From Dactylellina haptotyla (taxonomy: Eukaryota; Ascomycota; Orbiliomycetes; Orbiliales; Orbiliaceae): 64,000 bases of DNA. A program made the position numbers and the translations under genes. The DNA is taken from assembly GCA_031310005.1 (NCBI GenBank), contig CM062379.1, positions 4,836,001-4,900,000 of the forward strand. The letters are read 5' to 3'. Shown in pieces: positions 46,101-57,279 of the stretch (position 1 is its first letter; every line of letters starts with the position of its first letter). A model generated the notes under the pieces. That model saw nothing but the letters and a program-made list of their open reading frames with translations, was not told the DNA's origin and did not search any database.

Positions 46101-48440
46101 AAGCACAATAGTTTTAGGATTCGAGAGGAATTAGAGTAAATTGACCCAGTGTGGGGAGTTGATTTGTTTTTCGAAATCAAATCTCGGACCTGAATATAAA
46201 TCTTAAAAGGTCTTCGGAAATGTCAGAATCTGTGCATTCTCGAAAACGAAAGGCTGAGCTTGGCGTGCATGACTGTACCTATACTTATATTGAAGAGGAT
46301 TTTGTACACGAAAAGAGGTATTCGCTGTACTCTAGATCCGAGAAAGGGTAGTTGAGGGAGAATGGTCAAATGCATGGTGTGGGTGAATTGTGAGGTGGAA
46401 GCTTGAAGTGGGGGGACCATTCCTATGAGATCACACGACTGGGGTTTTTGGGTTGACCCACCTCTGTCGACCGTGGTTGTACCCTGCAAGCTTATCTTTG
46501 CGTTCTTGTGTTAGCAATCCGTTTAGCAGTACCATTCGTCAGTTAATAACAGCTAGTTTTCGCTTGGGAATCTGAAATGTTAATCGTGGCGGCAGGTAGG
46601 GGTTAGGCTAAATCAACTTTAGGGCAGTTCCACCATCTCGGCGGGTTTGTCCGAACTTTTGAGTGCACATTGAGTGGGATGCTGATTTTCAGGTACGCCT
46701 ATGCATCCAGCCGCTTTCGAAACTGCCAGGGCATCCGAGTTATTGAAGCCTCAAACATTCCACTTACCTGATCATTTTGGTCATGATATTGCGCGTCCGT
46801 GCAGGATTGCCTTTGAATACGGGAATTGCAAAGCGTACACAGTAAGCGGCCCGGTAACTGTGGCGTCACGGTGCAGTTTTTGCTTTGCTGATCGAGAGCC
46901 ATAATCCGTCCGATTCTTACATATTTTAATTTACAATTGACGACTGATCCCATGTGCCACCGGCGTGAGCTATGGTGGTCGGTGCGGTAATTCTCGAAAG
47001 CACAAAATGTAACGGGTATACTTGCTACATACACGATATCGGGACACCCTGGTCCGTAGACGAACACAGATATAGCCAAGAAGAAAATAACATTTGTTTT
47101 GTCATTGTGATATATAAGACGCTAAGCTATTGATGAACAACGCTAACTTGGCATGTGAATATCGCCTATGGGGCGAATTGCTGATATCAAGATCGATCGA
47201 GCTTGTTCAATCTATGCCTTGCATGGCGTCTAGGTAGGTCTCGACCACAGGCCAAAATAGTCTTGGTTTTAGCTTATCGAAAAAAACATCTTTATCGTCG
47301 CGGTGCAGTACATATAGCGCTATGCTTGCGAGAACCCAAATTCAGAGTTTCCGAAAAGGGCATTTTACCTCGTGAGGCTTTGGTTCTGATAGTGTGGTAA
47401 CGCAACGAATATTCGCGACCTCAGACGTGCACCGCGTTTCAGGATCCGAAAACTAACTGGTTTCGAGTACCTGAGATGCTGCTGCGATCATGTTGTTTTG
47501 TTCGCCGTCCAGACCCTGCATGCATGACAGCGGAATTTTTCTAAGAAATACTACATCCTTGAAAACTAGCAAGCGCAATGATTTTCATTGGGGTTTCTGG
47601 CGTGGGTGAATAAGGTGAGAGACCCTTGTCTAGATCAAATTCGAGATTCGTTTTTCAGCAACGTAAGCGGTTGGCAAAGATAAGCAGCAAAACATTTCTG
47701 CGTTCTGCCGCACTATGTTATCTCGTTCCCGTCATTCACCAATCAGAGGCGGGCTGGTGGACAGGGATCGCGCATGTAGCGACATATCTAGATTCAAATG
47801 TAGGTGGGTAGAATTGGGCTACAACACCAAGAGGTGCGTCTTCGATACCAAGAGAAGGCAAGATCCGCAATAAACTTCGAAAAGAATCCCGATTAATTTC
47901 CTGTGAACTGGATTGGCTGGCGCAACCCGAATAGTGCACTTTCAAGCATTTGGGACTCTGCCATTCGCGAACTGCCTTGACAACGAATCCCCTGCAGGAG
48001 TGCATCCAAGTACGATACAGTTTGCACAAGGGCCTTCCCTATGCGAGAAAACGGATATGGGATGTGCCTACATTTCGTTTCGTGACTACCCGAACCTCAA
48101 AGTCCCGAGCCACTTCCAGGATCTACAAAAAAACTTTCCCCCACGTTGTCCACTCTTTCGTCTCGAACCTGAGCGAGATGCTAGTCGAAAATAAGCAAAA
48201 CAGTTCCAATGTAGAGCAATTGCGAACTTTGCGGGCAAGGTGCTTGTGTAGCATGTCAGCGCCGATCGGAATGCCTGTGAGAGCTTCGGCCGTGGTCAAG
48301 GGACGGAGTATATAGTCTGCTCGGATTCCCAGTTATCTGACCCTATCTTGATCAGCAAGCACTATATCTCCGGTAACACAGCATTCAACTAGACTCGTTG
48401 CATCAGAACCCAGATTGCAACAGGACAGCTAGCTGACAAA
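43200..48440. other. Long AT-leaning spacer, no supportable gene
   Basis: Frames are short and conflict between strands. Some, such as 45807-46064 and 47913-48315, look faintly protein-like but match nothing I know. The last 130 bases are the DUR3 promoter. No transposon ends or tRNA were recognised. Confidence 0.5.
48333..48348. promoter_or_regulatory. Paired GATA-factor sites in the DUR3 promoter
   Basis: TTATCT (48333-48338) and CTATCT (48343-48348) are both reverse complements of the HGATAR core (AGATAA and AGATAG), spaced by four bases and about 95 bases before the DUR3 start codon. A TATATA element lies near 48309-48314. Urea permease genes of fungi are known to be under nitrogen control by AreA/Nit2-type GATA activators, which bind paired sites best. 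Confidence 0.5.
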
Positions 48441-50847
48441 ATGGCAGTCTTGACTGAAGCTCAAGGCTATGGCATCGTGGTGGGGCTCGGTTTGGGTAAG
48501 GCGATACCACTGTCCTGCAATGTGAAAATGTTACTAACATAAAATTTGTTAGGCTTTGCCTTCTTGATCATGTTGATTTCATGGTTCTTGAGGAAATATG
48601 CTCACGAAGTTCAAACTTCTGAGGAATTCAACACCGCCGGACGTTCAGTCAAGTATGTAAATCCGACGAGTTTACGTCGATACACAAACGCTAATTGAAA
48701 ACGCTAGGACCGGTTTGATTGCCGCCGCCGTCTGTTCTTCGTGGACCTGGGCTGCTACTCTCCTCCAGTCCACTTCGACTGGTTATCGATATGGTGTCTC
48801 CGGGCCATTCTGGTACGCGTCTGGTGCTGTAAGTATCATTATCTTGCGTAGTCGGAGAAATGGGTATTCTTATGATGCTAACCTCTGTTGATAGACGGTC
48901 CAAATTATTCTTTTCGCTTCTTTGGCTATCGAGCTCAAGCGCCGTGCGCCATCTGCCCACACGTACGTTTAGCCGTAAAACAACGTGTTAATGCGTGCAC
49001 ACAGCTAATAAAATCCGTCAAAAAATAGTTACCTCGAGCTTATCCGCGCACGATATGGAACCGGCGCCCACATTACCTACTTGGTCTTCGCTACTTTCAC
49101 CAATATCTTGGTCACCTTGATGTTGTTGACCGGCGGTTCCGCTGTCGTCAACTACCTCACTGGTATTCCAACGGCTGCTGCTTGTTTCTTGATTCCAATT
49201 CCTGTCATCCTGTTCACCGTTTTTGGAGGACTGAAGGCTACCATCATGAGTGACTACACTCACTCCGCGTTGGTCCTCATCTTCATCTTGGTCTTCACCT
49301 TCAAGATCTACGTTACCAGCCCCGAGCTCGGCTCGTTTGGCAAGGTCTGGGATCTCTTGCAAGAAGCTTCCAGGAACGAACCAGTCGAAGGAAATGAACA
49401 AGGCAGCTACTTGACCATGAGATCCAAAGAAGGCGGTATCTTCTTCGTTATCAACATTGTTGGTAACTTCGGAACCGTTTTCTTGGATCAAGGATACTGG
49501 CAAAAGGCTATCTCTTCCGATATTGGCGCCGCTCTCAACGGATACGTCCTCGGCGGTATCAGTTGGTTCTCGATTCCATTCCTTTGCGCTACCACTATGG
49601 GTCTCGCCGGTGTCGCCCTCCAGAACAACCCAGTCTGGCCATCTTATCCAAACCGTCTTCCCGAGGCTGACGTCTCTGCTGGTTTGGTTCTTCCAAACGT
49701 CGCTGTTGCATTGATGGGCCAACAGGGTGCTCTTATCGCTCTCGTCCTCCTCTTCTTGGCTGTATCCAGCGCCTTCTCCTCTGAACTGGTCGCCGTTTCC
49801 TCTATTTTCACCTACGACGTTTACCGTACCTACATCAACCCACAAGCATCCGGTCGCAGACTCAGGAATCTCTCCCACATTGCTGTCGTTGGGTTCTCCT
49901 TCTTCATTGCCGGTTTCTCCGTTGGTCTCTGGTACATTGGTATCAGCTTGGGCTACCTCTACCTCATGATGGGTGTGGTCATTTCGTCTGCCGTGCTCCC
50001 GGCCGCCTGCACCATGTTGTCCACCAAGCAGAACAAGATCGCTGTTATCGCCAGCCCGATCCTCGGAACCATTTGTAGTTTCATCGGCTGGTTCGTTACC
50101 GCCTATAAGAAGTTCGGTGTCATCAACGTTGCTTCCACTGGTGCTAACGACCCAATGTTGGTTGGCAATGTGAGTATATCCAAAAATTGATAATATAGAC
50201 CAAACTGAATTGATTGCTAATATCCTACCTAGCTCGTCGCTTTACTCTCCCCAATCTTGTTCATCCCGCTCTTCACCTTTGCTTTCGGCCCCCAGAACTA
50301 CGACTGGACCTCAATGAGAACCGATATCAAGCTCGTCGACGACTCTGAGTTCCTCAAGGAGGATGCCAATATCCGCACCATCCAACACGTAGCCGAGGGC
50401 GACGAGTACGAAGAACAGCAGAAGATGCTTAAGAGAAAGTCTCTCATTGCCAAGGTTGTCGCTTCTGGACTTACCATCTGCTTATTGCTCCTCTGGCCGA
50501 TCCCAATGTACGGCAGTAAATACGTCTTCAGCAAGAGCTTTTTCGAGGGCTGGGTTGTCGTTGGAATCATCTGGGCGTTTGTGTATGTTTCTGAGCTCTT
50601 TCTAATTTGTGATTTCTTGAAAATGGGGGCTACCTGCTAACTTTGAATTGAATATAGTGCTCTCGGTATCACTGGTATCTATCCTCTCTGGGAGGGCCGA
50701 AAGAGCATGGCTCGTGTCGGAAAGGGATTCATCCTTGCTATCACCGGGAAGTCGCCAACTACCGTCACCCATGGCATTCCTCAAGAGCAGGGAAGCGATG
50801 TTGACGAGAAGAGGGCATCTCCAACTGGAAAGGAAGCTTCTGTTTAA
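48441..50847 (+). CDS. DUR3: High-affinity urea/polyamine permease (Dur3, sodium:solute symporter family)
   Basis: Seven exons: 48441-48495, 48553-48652, 48708-48828, 48895-48962, 49029-50169, 50233-50582 and 50658-50847, giving 674 residues with all phases closing. It is a plasma-membrane proton- or sodium-coupled urea transporter of the SSS family. The start [20 protein letters not shown] is the first membrane helix. [20 protein letters not shown] then [14 protein letters not shown] is the Dur3 signature, and [12 protein letters not shown] and [20 protein letters not shown] are other conserved blocks. About 15 hydrophobic segments can be counted. A hydrophilic loop ([14 protein letters not shown] onward) precedes the last two helices, and the C-terminus is short and charged. 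Small introns cluster in the first 600 bases, the usual fungal pattern. Adjacent GATA sites suggest nitrogen regulation. Confidence 0.95.
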
Positions 50848-53800
50848 GGGCCTCTGCTGGGGAGCCGCTTTGGTCTCGTACCTAAAGGGCAAATTTTATC
50901 GCCCATTTCCCCTCAAATTTGAGGAGTTTTTTTTTTTTTTGAAATCTATGATTTTTATAATGAATGATGTGCTATTTTATTTCTTTACAAATGTCACGAG
51001 GGGAGCAGCGAGATGTTCGCTGGAATGTTGAGTGGAGTTTGAGCCTAGCTGCTGAGAGTACCTAACTCAATTTACGAACTAAAGTTCGATTATTTTCCAT
51101 ACCACAATCTCATTATGCAGCAAGAGAACAGTAAAAAAAGTACAACAGGTTATATGTGTTGTTGATGACTCGCATCTTTAAATCATCACTCATTTGATTT
51201 GGAAAACCTTGACAGTTTAGACTGGTGTTCTATTGTAGTTACGCGTACATTTTCAATGCGTCTAGGGCTTTCCAGGATAACATTCAAACGGGCAGACAAG
51301 CATTGTTTTACCTAGAATAGCATCTTTGGACCATCCAGGTGCACCAATATGTTTCTCATCACCTCCTTACCAATCTGGCGAACACCGATTGTTTTAAATC
51401 GAGTAATCTCAAAGTATATGTAGCTGAAATACGGGACTTCCGATTTGATGACGTAGACTTACAATAGTACCGAAACTTTTCTAGAAATTTGCCAAATGAG
51501 GGATGCCGCTATACTATATGCGAGTATGCTAGGAGACAAGTTGGTAGCAAATATTGTTTCGCCCAGAGAGGAGTCATATAGACCACTCGATACGCCTTGA
51601 GTTACAAGATTCCTGACTGGCTTGATAACACTCTTACGCATCAAGCAATTTACCATATTTGGGTGCCTAAAGAGGGACGAAAATGCGTTCCGACATGCGA
51701 TATTTACCGGGCCAATGAACGCACCGAAAATATTCCGTCTGATTGTGGACTACCCACCAGCCATTTTGCTCAGATAGGCGAATCGATGAAAAAAGCCTTC
51801 AAGAACCAACGGAGGGCCCCTCTCAGTCCTGGGCTCTAGGTCTCTTACGGTGATCCTTGCTCGATGCAAAAAAATTCACACCCTGTGGATACAAAAAAAA
51901 TGTTTACTTGGTATCAATTGGACTCTAACGGTATTTACTCCATTGTTACTAGGCTAGAAGCTTGTGTTCGGATTGACCTGACGAAGAAGAGGTGGTGTCC
52001 GAAGAAAGCTGGGTAGATTTGGGCGTCTAAAGAAATTCAGAAAATGCACGTGTACTTGTACCTCATTTTGAAGATCGGATGAAAAAGCTAGTTTGAAATG
52101 TTTGGGGGCAGAGCATTTTAAATCCGCCGATAGGGGATGGGTACATTGTGTTATAGGCTCCTCGTTTGGTTACTTGCTGGGTAACTCTGTCTTCTATATT
52201 TCGTCTAGGGTAAAAAATTCATCTGGATATGAAGGATACATAGGACAATAATTTCAAAGCTAGTTGACATTTACAACCCCTTCTTTTATGATTTTTATCA
52301 ATTTTTTTAAAATATTTTTTCTTTTGAAAGTGGGAACAAGTGGGCTCGGTGGGTTATATGGCGGCGCCGGAGCGGCCACTATATGGGGCAAAGCTAAGCT
52401 GGAGTGGGAAGTGTTATGGACCGTTTGCCGTTTGCTGGGGTTTAAGGAAAGACGAGAACCATGCACGAAATAACATTTTCGCCACAGAGGAAAAAGCCCA
52501 TGGTTCAGCTGGTCTGGCACAAATATAGCAAACAGAGCTCGCGGCGATTCCGACATTGAGCATAAAATAAAATAAAAACCGAGCCCGAATCTCATGCAAG
52601 GGATGTCCTTCAGCTGGGTCGTGAGTTGGGGTTTTGTTTCTAGACTAAGATTTTTTTTCGGGTCAACCATGGAAAACAGGACTCTCCCATGTGCTCTGGA
52701 GTCCGGATATAGACGCTGTGTTTCCGGGACGAGATTGGAGAGATCCAAACGTTATTCCTTACGCTAGGACCCCTTTTTTCTTTTTCGATTCCTGGTGCAG
52801 CTGTGTCAATTTCGGTATCACAGGACAAACAGCATCTAAAAGTAGCAACGGCATGGCCAGATAATTGACGTCTGTGCAGCGGATGGGCCAGCGGATGGGC
52901 CAGCAGCCATGACTACACCACGATCGATTCGCTTTCTGGGGAGGCAAAAGTCGGTGAACCATAAGCCATTACGATATGGCGTGGTGAACGAACTAGAGTG
53001 CTGAATAAGGCAATCTACTCGGAATGTACCTCCCCGACAGCTAAGCTGTGATATAGCTCCTTGAATACTAGGATGCACACCTTTGGGTGGAAAATAGGGA
53101 GCGAATGCGGCATAATGGGTCGGACTAAGCAAAATAAGATTTACCGGAAAGATAATAACGCTTAACTTTAAGCATGGTTTGATGGGAAGGATTTCCTGGT
53201 AGTCAGCTCGCTCTGTGTGAGACTTTCGCCTGGCAAAAATTGGTGCTGGTGACCAGACTGGGGTGTCCTGTGGCCTGTAGACCAGCAAGGGGAGCTTAAA
53301 CGTGGCAATATACTTCTTCGTTTGCGTCGTCAGAGGCAGCAGAAAAGAGGCGAACAGATGAAACCCGGAGCGATTGGACACGATGCAGAGGTTGCATTTG
53401 TGCATTCTGCCTGAAGAATGTGCTGAAGCGGATGCTGCGGATCGAAAACACACGATCTGGGTGGAACGAGATGGTATCCCGGACGAGGAGGCCGTTCGAT
53501 CGAGGATTATACGAGCGTCGGAGTGATACATGCGTAGGCGTGAGCGAACCGCACCAGGTTGCTCCGATCCTCCCTCCCATGGCCATGTCCGCCTATGTAG
53601 CAGAACAATTGGTCCTGGAGAGAACGAGCACCGGTCCGTGAGCGGTTGGTCGAGAGGCCCTTGCCGGGGAGACCTGACCAGGCTTCCCTCCCCTTTGCAT
53701 GTGGTGTTTGCCAGTGCCGGCTTGCTCCAGCCAACACCTCCGCCGCCTTCTCCTCGTCCTCAGCACGACGTCCGCCCAAAGTACCTCGCCTCGCACCTCC

Positions 53801-54383
53801 GCCGCTGGCTCGCTGACCGCTCTCGTCGAGATACGCTGAGAGACAACAGCCGCAGGTATCGTTTAGACGTTGCAGGTGTTTTGGTCTGCCTCTGCTGCCC
53901 CGGGCGTATGTGGGAAATACCCGCCCGCAATCTCCTCCGCCAATCGAAGCCCATCCATCGCCATCAACCTCCTCCTCTCCCTCCTCCTCCCACTCCTCCT
54001 CCTCCTCCTCTTCGTCTCCTCGTCTAGCCCGTCTCGCCGTCTCTGTGTCATTCTGTCATTCTGTCTCTCTTCTCCTTCCCCCCCCGTTCGACTCCTCCAG
54101 CCGGCCCATCTCTGCCATTCGCCCAGTGGCTCCCGCTCGTGTGCACCTGCTCGTCGTCCCCTTCAGTAGCGTCCCGTCTGTCGAACACAACCGCCGCCAC
54201 CTCCTCCAAAACCTCCTTTAACGAAAGGATCCAGTCGTTGGACCCTTCGTTTTTTCTCGTCTTCGTTTGTCCGTTTTTATAACAACGGCCACAAAAGTCT
54301 CCGACCAACTCTACCCATCCCAGGAAAGCGGATCTTCCACCCTGTCCGCTACTCTATCTCGCTCTTCGAACCTCGCCCGCCCT

Positions 54384-54408
54384 CCACCGCCCACCGCCCA
54401 CCGCCCAC
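54384..54408. repeat. CCGCCCA heptamer tandem repeat
   Basis: About three perfect CCGCCCA units within the pyrimidine-rich leader of the downstream gene. Confidence 0.7.
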
Positions 54409-54707
54409 CTCTCTCTCTTCTCTACCTCTCTCCACTCATCCTTCTGGCGTAGCGGATCCTCCACCTCCTCCACCCCCCTCCACCCCTCTCTCGATAATCC
54501 TTTCCAACGGTCTTGAGAGGCAGCTACCTGACCGCTCGGCCGTCTGCAAATCGAGGAGGCACAATAGTGTAACTCACTGGTGTCCATCACCTCTTTTCAG
54601 CCTTTCCCTGTCGCAAATACTCGCTTATCGATTCGGCTTTCCCTTCGTAGAGAGCTTACCCCGAAGCTCCCACTTTTCCGTTCACATATACTTCTTTTAT
54701 TTACAGC

Positions 54708-54772
54708 ATGAACAACGACCCCCTAAGAACATGAGCAGGCACCCATGGCCCTACTTTTCTATCCTTGATTGA
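54708..54772 (+). promoter_or_regulatory. Overlapping upstream open reading frames in the MDS3-like leader
   Basis: Three short frames are packed together: 54708-54734 (MNNDPLRT), 54731-54772 (MSRHPWPYFSILD, its ATG overlapping the previous stop as ATGA) and 54745-54768 (MALLFYP). If the leader is transcribed this far upstream, they would be expected to hold back translation of the main frame at 55021. The transcription start is not known, and an acceptor-like TTTATTTACAG lies just before the first ATG. Confidence 0.35.
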
Positions 54773-54875
54773 ACTGATCCCATACTCCTTATTTCTTTCT
54801 CTCTTCAAAACCATAACCACTGTTTACGGGCTGTACCTTATCTGCTATAACCCTATTTAGACTAATCGTTATTAT

Positions 54876-54958
54876 GTAAGGCTACCTTTACCTCCTGCTC
54901 TCTTTCTCGCCCTCGGAAGGAAACCGTTCTGACTTTCTTTTCTTCCTTTCAATCTCAG
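54876..54958 (+). other. Probable leader intron of the MDS3-like gene
   Basis: GTAAGG at 54876 and a pyrimidine-rich TTTCAATCTCAG ending at 54958 delimit an 83-nt intron of ordinary fungal size. Its donor splits an ATGTAA start-stop (54874-54879), so splicing would remove that tiny upstream frame. Confidence 0.5.
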
Positions 54959-55020
54959 TTGTACATATTCATAAAACTTAACGACCTTTTACCGCTCCCC
55001 CTTCGACGCCTTTAGCAGCC

Positions 55021-57279
55021 ATGGCAGCAAACGCGCCGCCGGCCAACAATGCCGGCCCCGCTACCAATGGGCCTGTTCGGTCAACGACACCTACTGCATC
55101 GACCGCTCAGACGTCCCAAAACTTCTCCTCCCTCGTGTCCCGTGTTCTCAGCACTTCCGGCAAGGAGCCTCCTTCGTTGGTTGGTTCATCCACCACCATC
55201 GTCGGCGACCACCTCTACGTCTTCGGCGGCCGGATATTATCCAAGAACCGACCACAGCTTACATCCGATATGTATCTGTTGAACCTTCTGACGCGGACTT
55301 GGTCCAAGGTCGACCAATTCGGCGAGATACCCGCCCCGAGATACTTTCATTCCGTTTGCGCCCTAGGGGATACCAAGTTGGTCTGTTTCGGTGGCATGAG
55401 TCCCGCCGGGCCGAACTCCTCTCAACAAGACGGAGCCCCGCAAACTTCCCAAGGAGAAAACGGAAGAGACGGTGGGGCCAACGAGGTCGTGGTCATGTCT
55501 GATATCCACATTTTCGATATCCAAACGAAGACCTGGTCGTACGTACCCCAAGCCGAGCCTCCAGAGGGAAGATATGCACATTGTGCAACGATACTGCCTA
55601 CCTCAGCGGTTTTCTCGACCCTAACGGGCGTAGCGGCTGCTTTCGACAAGGGTGTGATTGATGGAACTGGTGGCGCAGAGATGATCATTGTTGGAGGGCA
55701 AGATTCCGCAAATCACTACATCGAGGAGATCAACGTGTTCAACCTACGGAGCCTCAAATGGACGAGCACAAACTCTTTGGATAGATCGTGTGGAGCGTAC
55801 CGAAGCGTTGTTACACCTTTGGGACCATCTCTATCACCAGAGGCTATCGGTGCTGGTCGTGCCGAGCCTGAAGCTGAAGGCGAGGCTGCACGCAATGTTT
55901 TACCATCTGACACCAATGCTATGCTTATTTACTCGAACTACAACTTCTTGGACGTCAAGTTGGAGTTGCAGATCCGATACAGGGATGGAAGGCTGCTTGA
56001 GAAACCAATGAACGGCTTGGTATCGCCACCGGGGTTACGATTTCCCAACGGCGGGGTCATTGATTCTCACTTTGTTGTCTCCGGCACGTATCTCACTTCT
56101 TCAAAACAAGAATACGCGTTATGGGCATTGGACTTGAGGACTCTGACTTGGTCGCGGATAGATGCCGGACAGGTTTTCTCGCAGGGTAGCTGGAATAGGG
56201 GCATTCTTTGGAAGAAGCGCAATCGCTTCATCATTCTCGGAAACAAGCAACGAAGCTTGGTAGAAGACTACAACCACCGACGCATTAACTCTTCTCATCT
56301 CTGTATGGTCGAGCTTGAGGCTTTCGGGATCTACGAGAATCCGAGGAAATCATTACAATACCCGGGACCGAAAAACTTCTCCAAGCCAGCCCAGGAACTC
56401 GGTAGACTAGTGCTTGGTTTGAAAGACATGGCGGATATGGAGTTCCTTTCGATTGATAATGCCAGCATTCCCGTTAATTCGAGAATCATTGCTAGGCGAT
56501 GGGGTCCTTATTTCATTGAACTGCTGCGCACAGCAACAGCACCGCATTTACCAAACCCCGGTGATAAACCACGGCCGCCATCGCCAACACTTCTAGAGAG
56601 CCCACCTAGTGCCAATATCCTCCCCCCTTTCTCGCGGCCTAGAACACTCTATCTCCCACACACGCACCAGACACTTCTAACTCTGGTTCATTGGTTCTAC
56701 ACTTGTTCACTCCCGCAGCCAAACCACCCACAATCAAGCCCACAAGTTTTATGCTCACTGTTACAAATAGCGAGATCTTACCGCATAGAAGGGCTGTTGG
56801 AGGCCGTTGTGGAAAGATTACACCAGGTTTTGGATAGCAGAAATGCCGCAGCTGTATTCAACGCCGCAGCAATGGCCGCAGGTGGCGGAGCTGCGCTACG
56901 TCTCAAGAAGCTGAACCTTCTTGGTGATGTTGACTCATCTAAATTGAAGAAACAGAACCATGCGGATGTTCCGGATACTAATGGCGATGCGAACCATCAT
57001 AGTCCTATAGACAGCCCAGTTTGGGACGCCGAGGAGTTGGGGTCAGACGAGGAAGCTTGGGATGGAAGGGGCGGAGTCAGTCCAGTTGTGGGATTGCAGA
57101 AACGTGGATTAAGAGGTTTAATGGACAGCAGGCGGGTCCGGGAACGAGGCAGAAGCATGGGTGCGAATGCTGCGATGTCCGGAAACGGGTCCGGACAGCA
57201 GTCGAACCAGGTGCAGACGCCCGTGAGTGCCACTGTCGGGCCCGGCATGGGTATGAGCGGTGTGTTCGGAGCTGGTTAA
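55021..57279 (+). CDS. Kelch-repeat/BTB-like regulator of the MDS3/PMD1/Ral2 group
   Basis: A single 752-residue exon with a good start context (CAGCCATGG). The first ~430 residues form a Kelch-type propeller: TIVGDHLYVFGGRILSKN, RYFHSVCALGDTKLVCFGG with IHIFDIQTKTWSYV, RYAHCATILP with MIIVGGQDSANHYIEEINVF, and VVSGTY with LWALDLRTLTWSRI. A BTB-like region follows: DMEFLSIDNASIPVNSRII then ARRWGPYFIELL, which resembles the matching block of yeast Mds3/Pmd1. LVHWFYTCSLPQPNH and LLQIARSYRIEGLLEAVVER continue the BTB/back fold. The last ~130 residues are disordered and Gly/Arg-rich. Yeast Mds3/Pmd1 act in TOR- and pH-linked control of growth and sporulation, and fission-yeast Ral2 acts in Ras1 signalling; the role here is inferred. 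The long leader with upstream frames suggests translational control. Confidence 0.85.
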   Translation: MAANAPPANNAGPATNGPVRSTTPTASTAQTSQNFSSLVSRVLSTSGKEPPSLVGSSTTIVGDHLYVFGGRILSKNRPQLTSDMYLLNLLTRTWSKVDQFGEIPAPRYFHSVCALGDTKLVCFGGMSPAGPNSSQQDGAPQTSQGENGRDGGANEVVVMSDIHIFDIQTKTWSYVPQAEPPEGRYAHCATILPTSAVFSTLTGVAAAFDKGVIDGTGGAEMIIVGGQDSANHYIEEINVFNLRSLKWTSTNSLDRSCGAYRSVVTPLGPSLSPEAIGAGRAEPEAEGEAARNVLPSDTNAMLIYSNYNFLDVKLELQIRYRDGRLLEKPMNGLVSPPGLRFPNGGVIDSHFVVSGTYLTSSKQEYALWALDLRTLTWSRIDAGQVFSQGSWNRGILWKKRNRFIILGNKQRSLVEDYNHRRINSSHLCMVELEAFGIYENPRKSLQYPGPKNFSKPAQELGRLVLGLKDMADMEFLSIDNASIPVNSRIIARRWGPYFIELLRTATAPHLPNPGDKPRPPSPTLLESPPSANILPPFSRPRTLYLPHTHQTLLTLVHWFYTCSLPQPNHPQSSPQVLCSLLQIARSYRIEGLLEAVVERLHQVLDSRNAAAVFNAAAMAAGGGAALRLKKLNLLGDVDSSKLKKQNHADVPDTNGDANHHSPIDSPVWDAEELGSDEEAWDGRGGVSPVVGLQKRGLRGLMDSRRVRERGRSMGANAAMSGNGSGQQSNQVQTPVSATVGPGMGMSGVFGAG

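Larger units (their letters stand above)
50848..55020. other. Long spacer and pyrimidine-rich leader of the MDS3-like gene
   Basis: 50848-53500 shows no supportable gene; frames such as 52836-53531 (minus) look like noise. From about 53650 to 54600 the plus strand becomes strongly C/T-rich, including CTC runs at 53965-54010 and a CCGCCCA heptamer tract at about 54384-54408. This fits an unusually long 5' leader or promoter for the gene starting at 55021. A probable leader intron and short upstream frames are listed separately. Confidence 0.5.

Noticed and set aside
52836-53531. 231-codon minus-strand open frame
   Set aside because: No hydrophobic core pattern or motif, no plausible neighbouring exons, and conflicting frames on the other strand.
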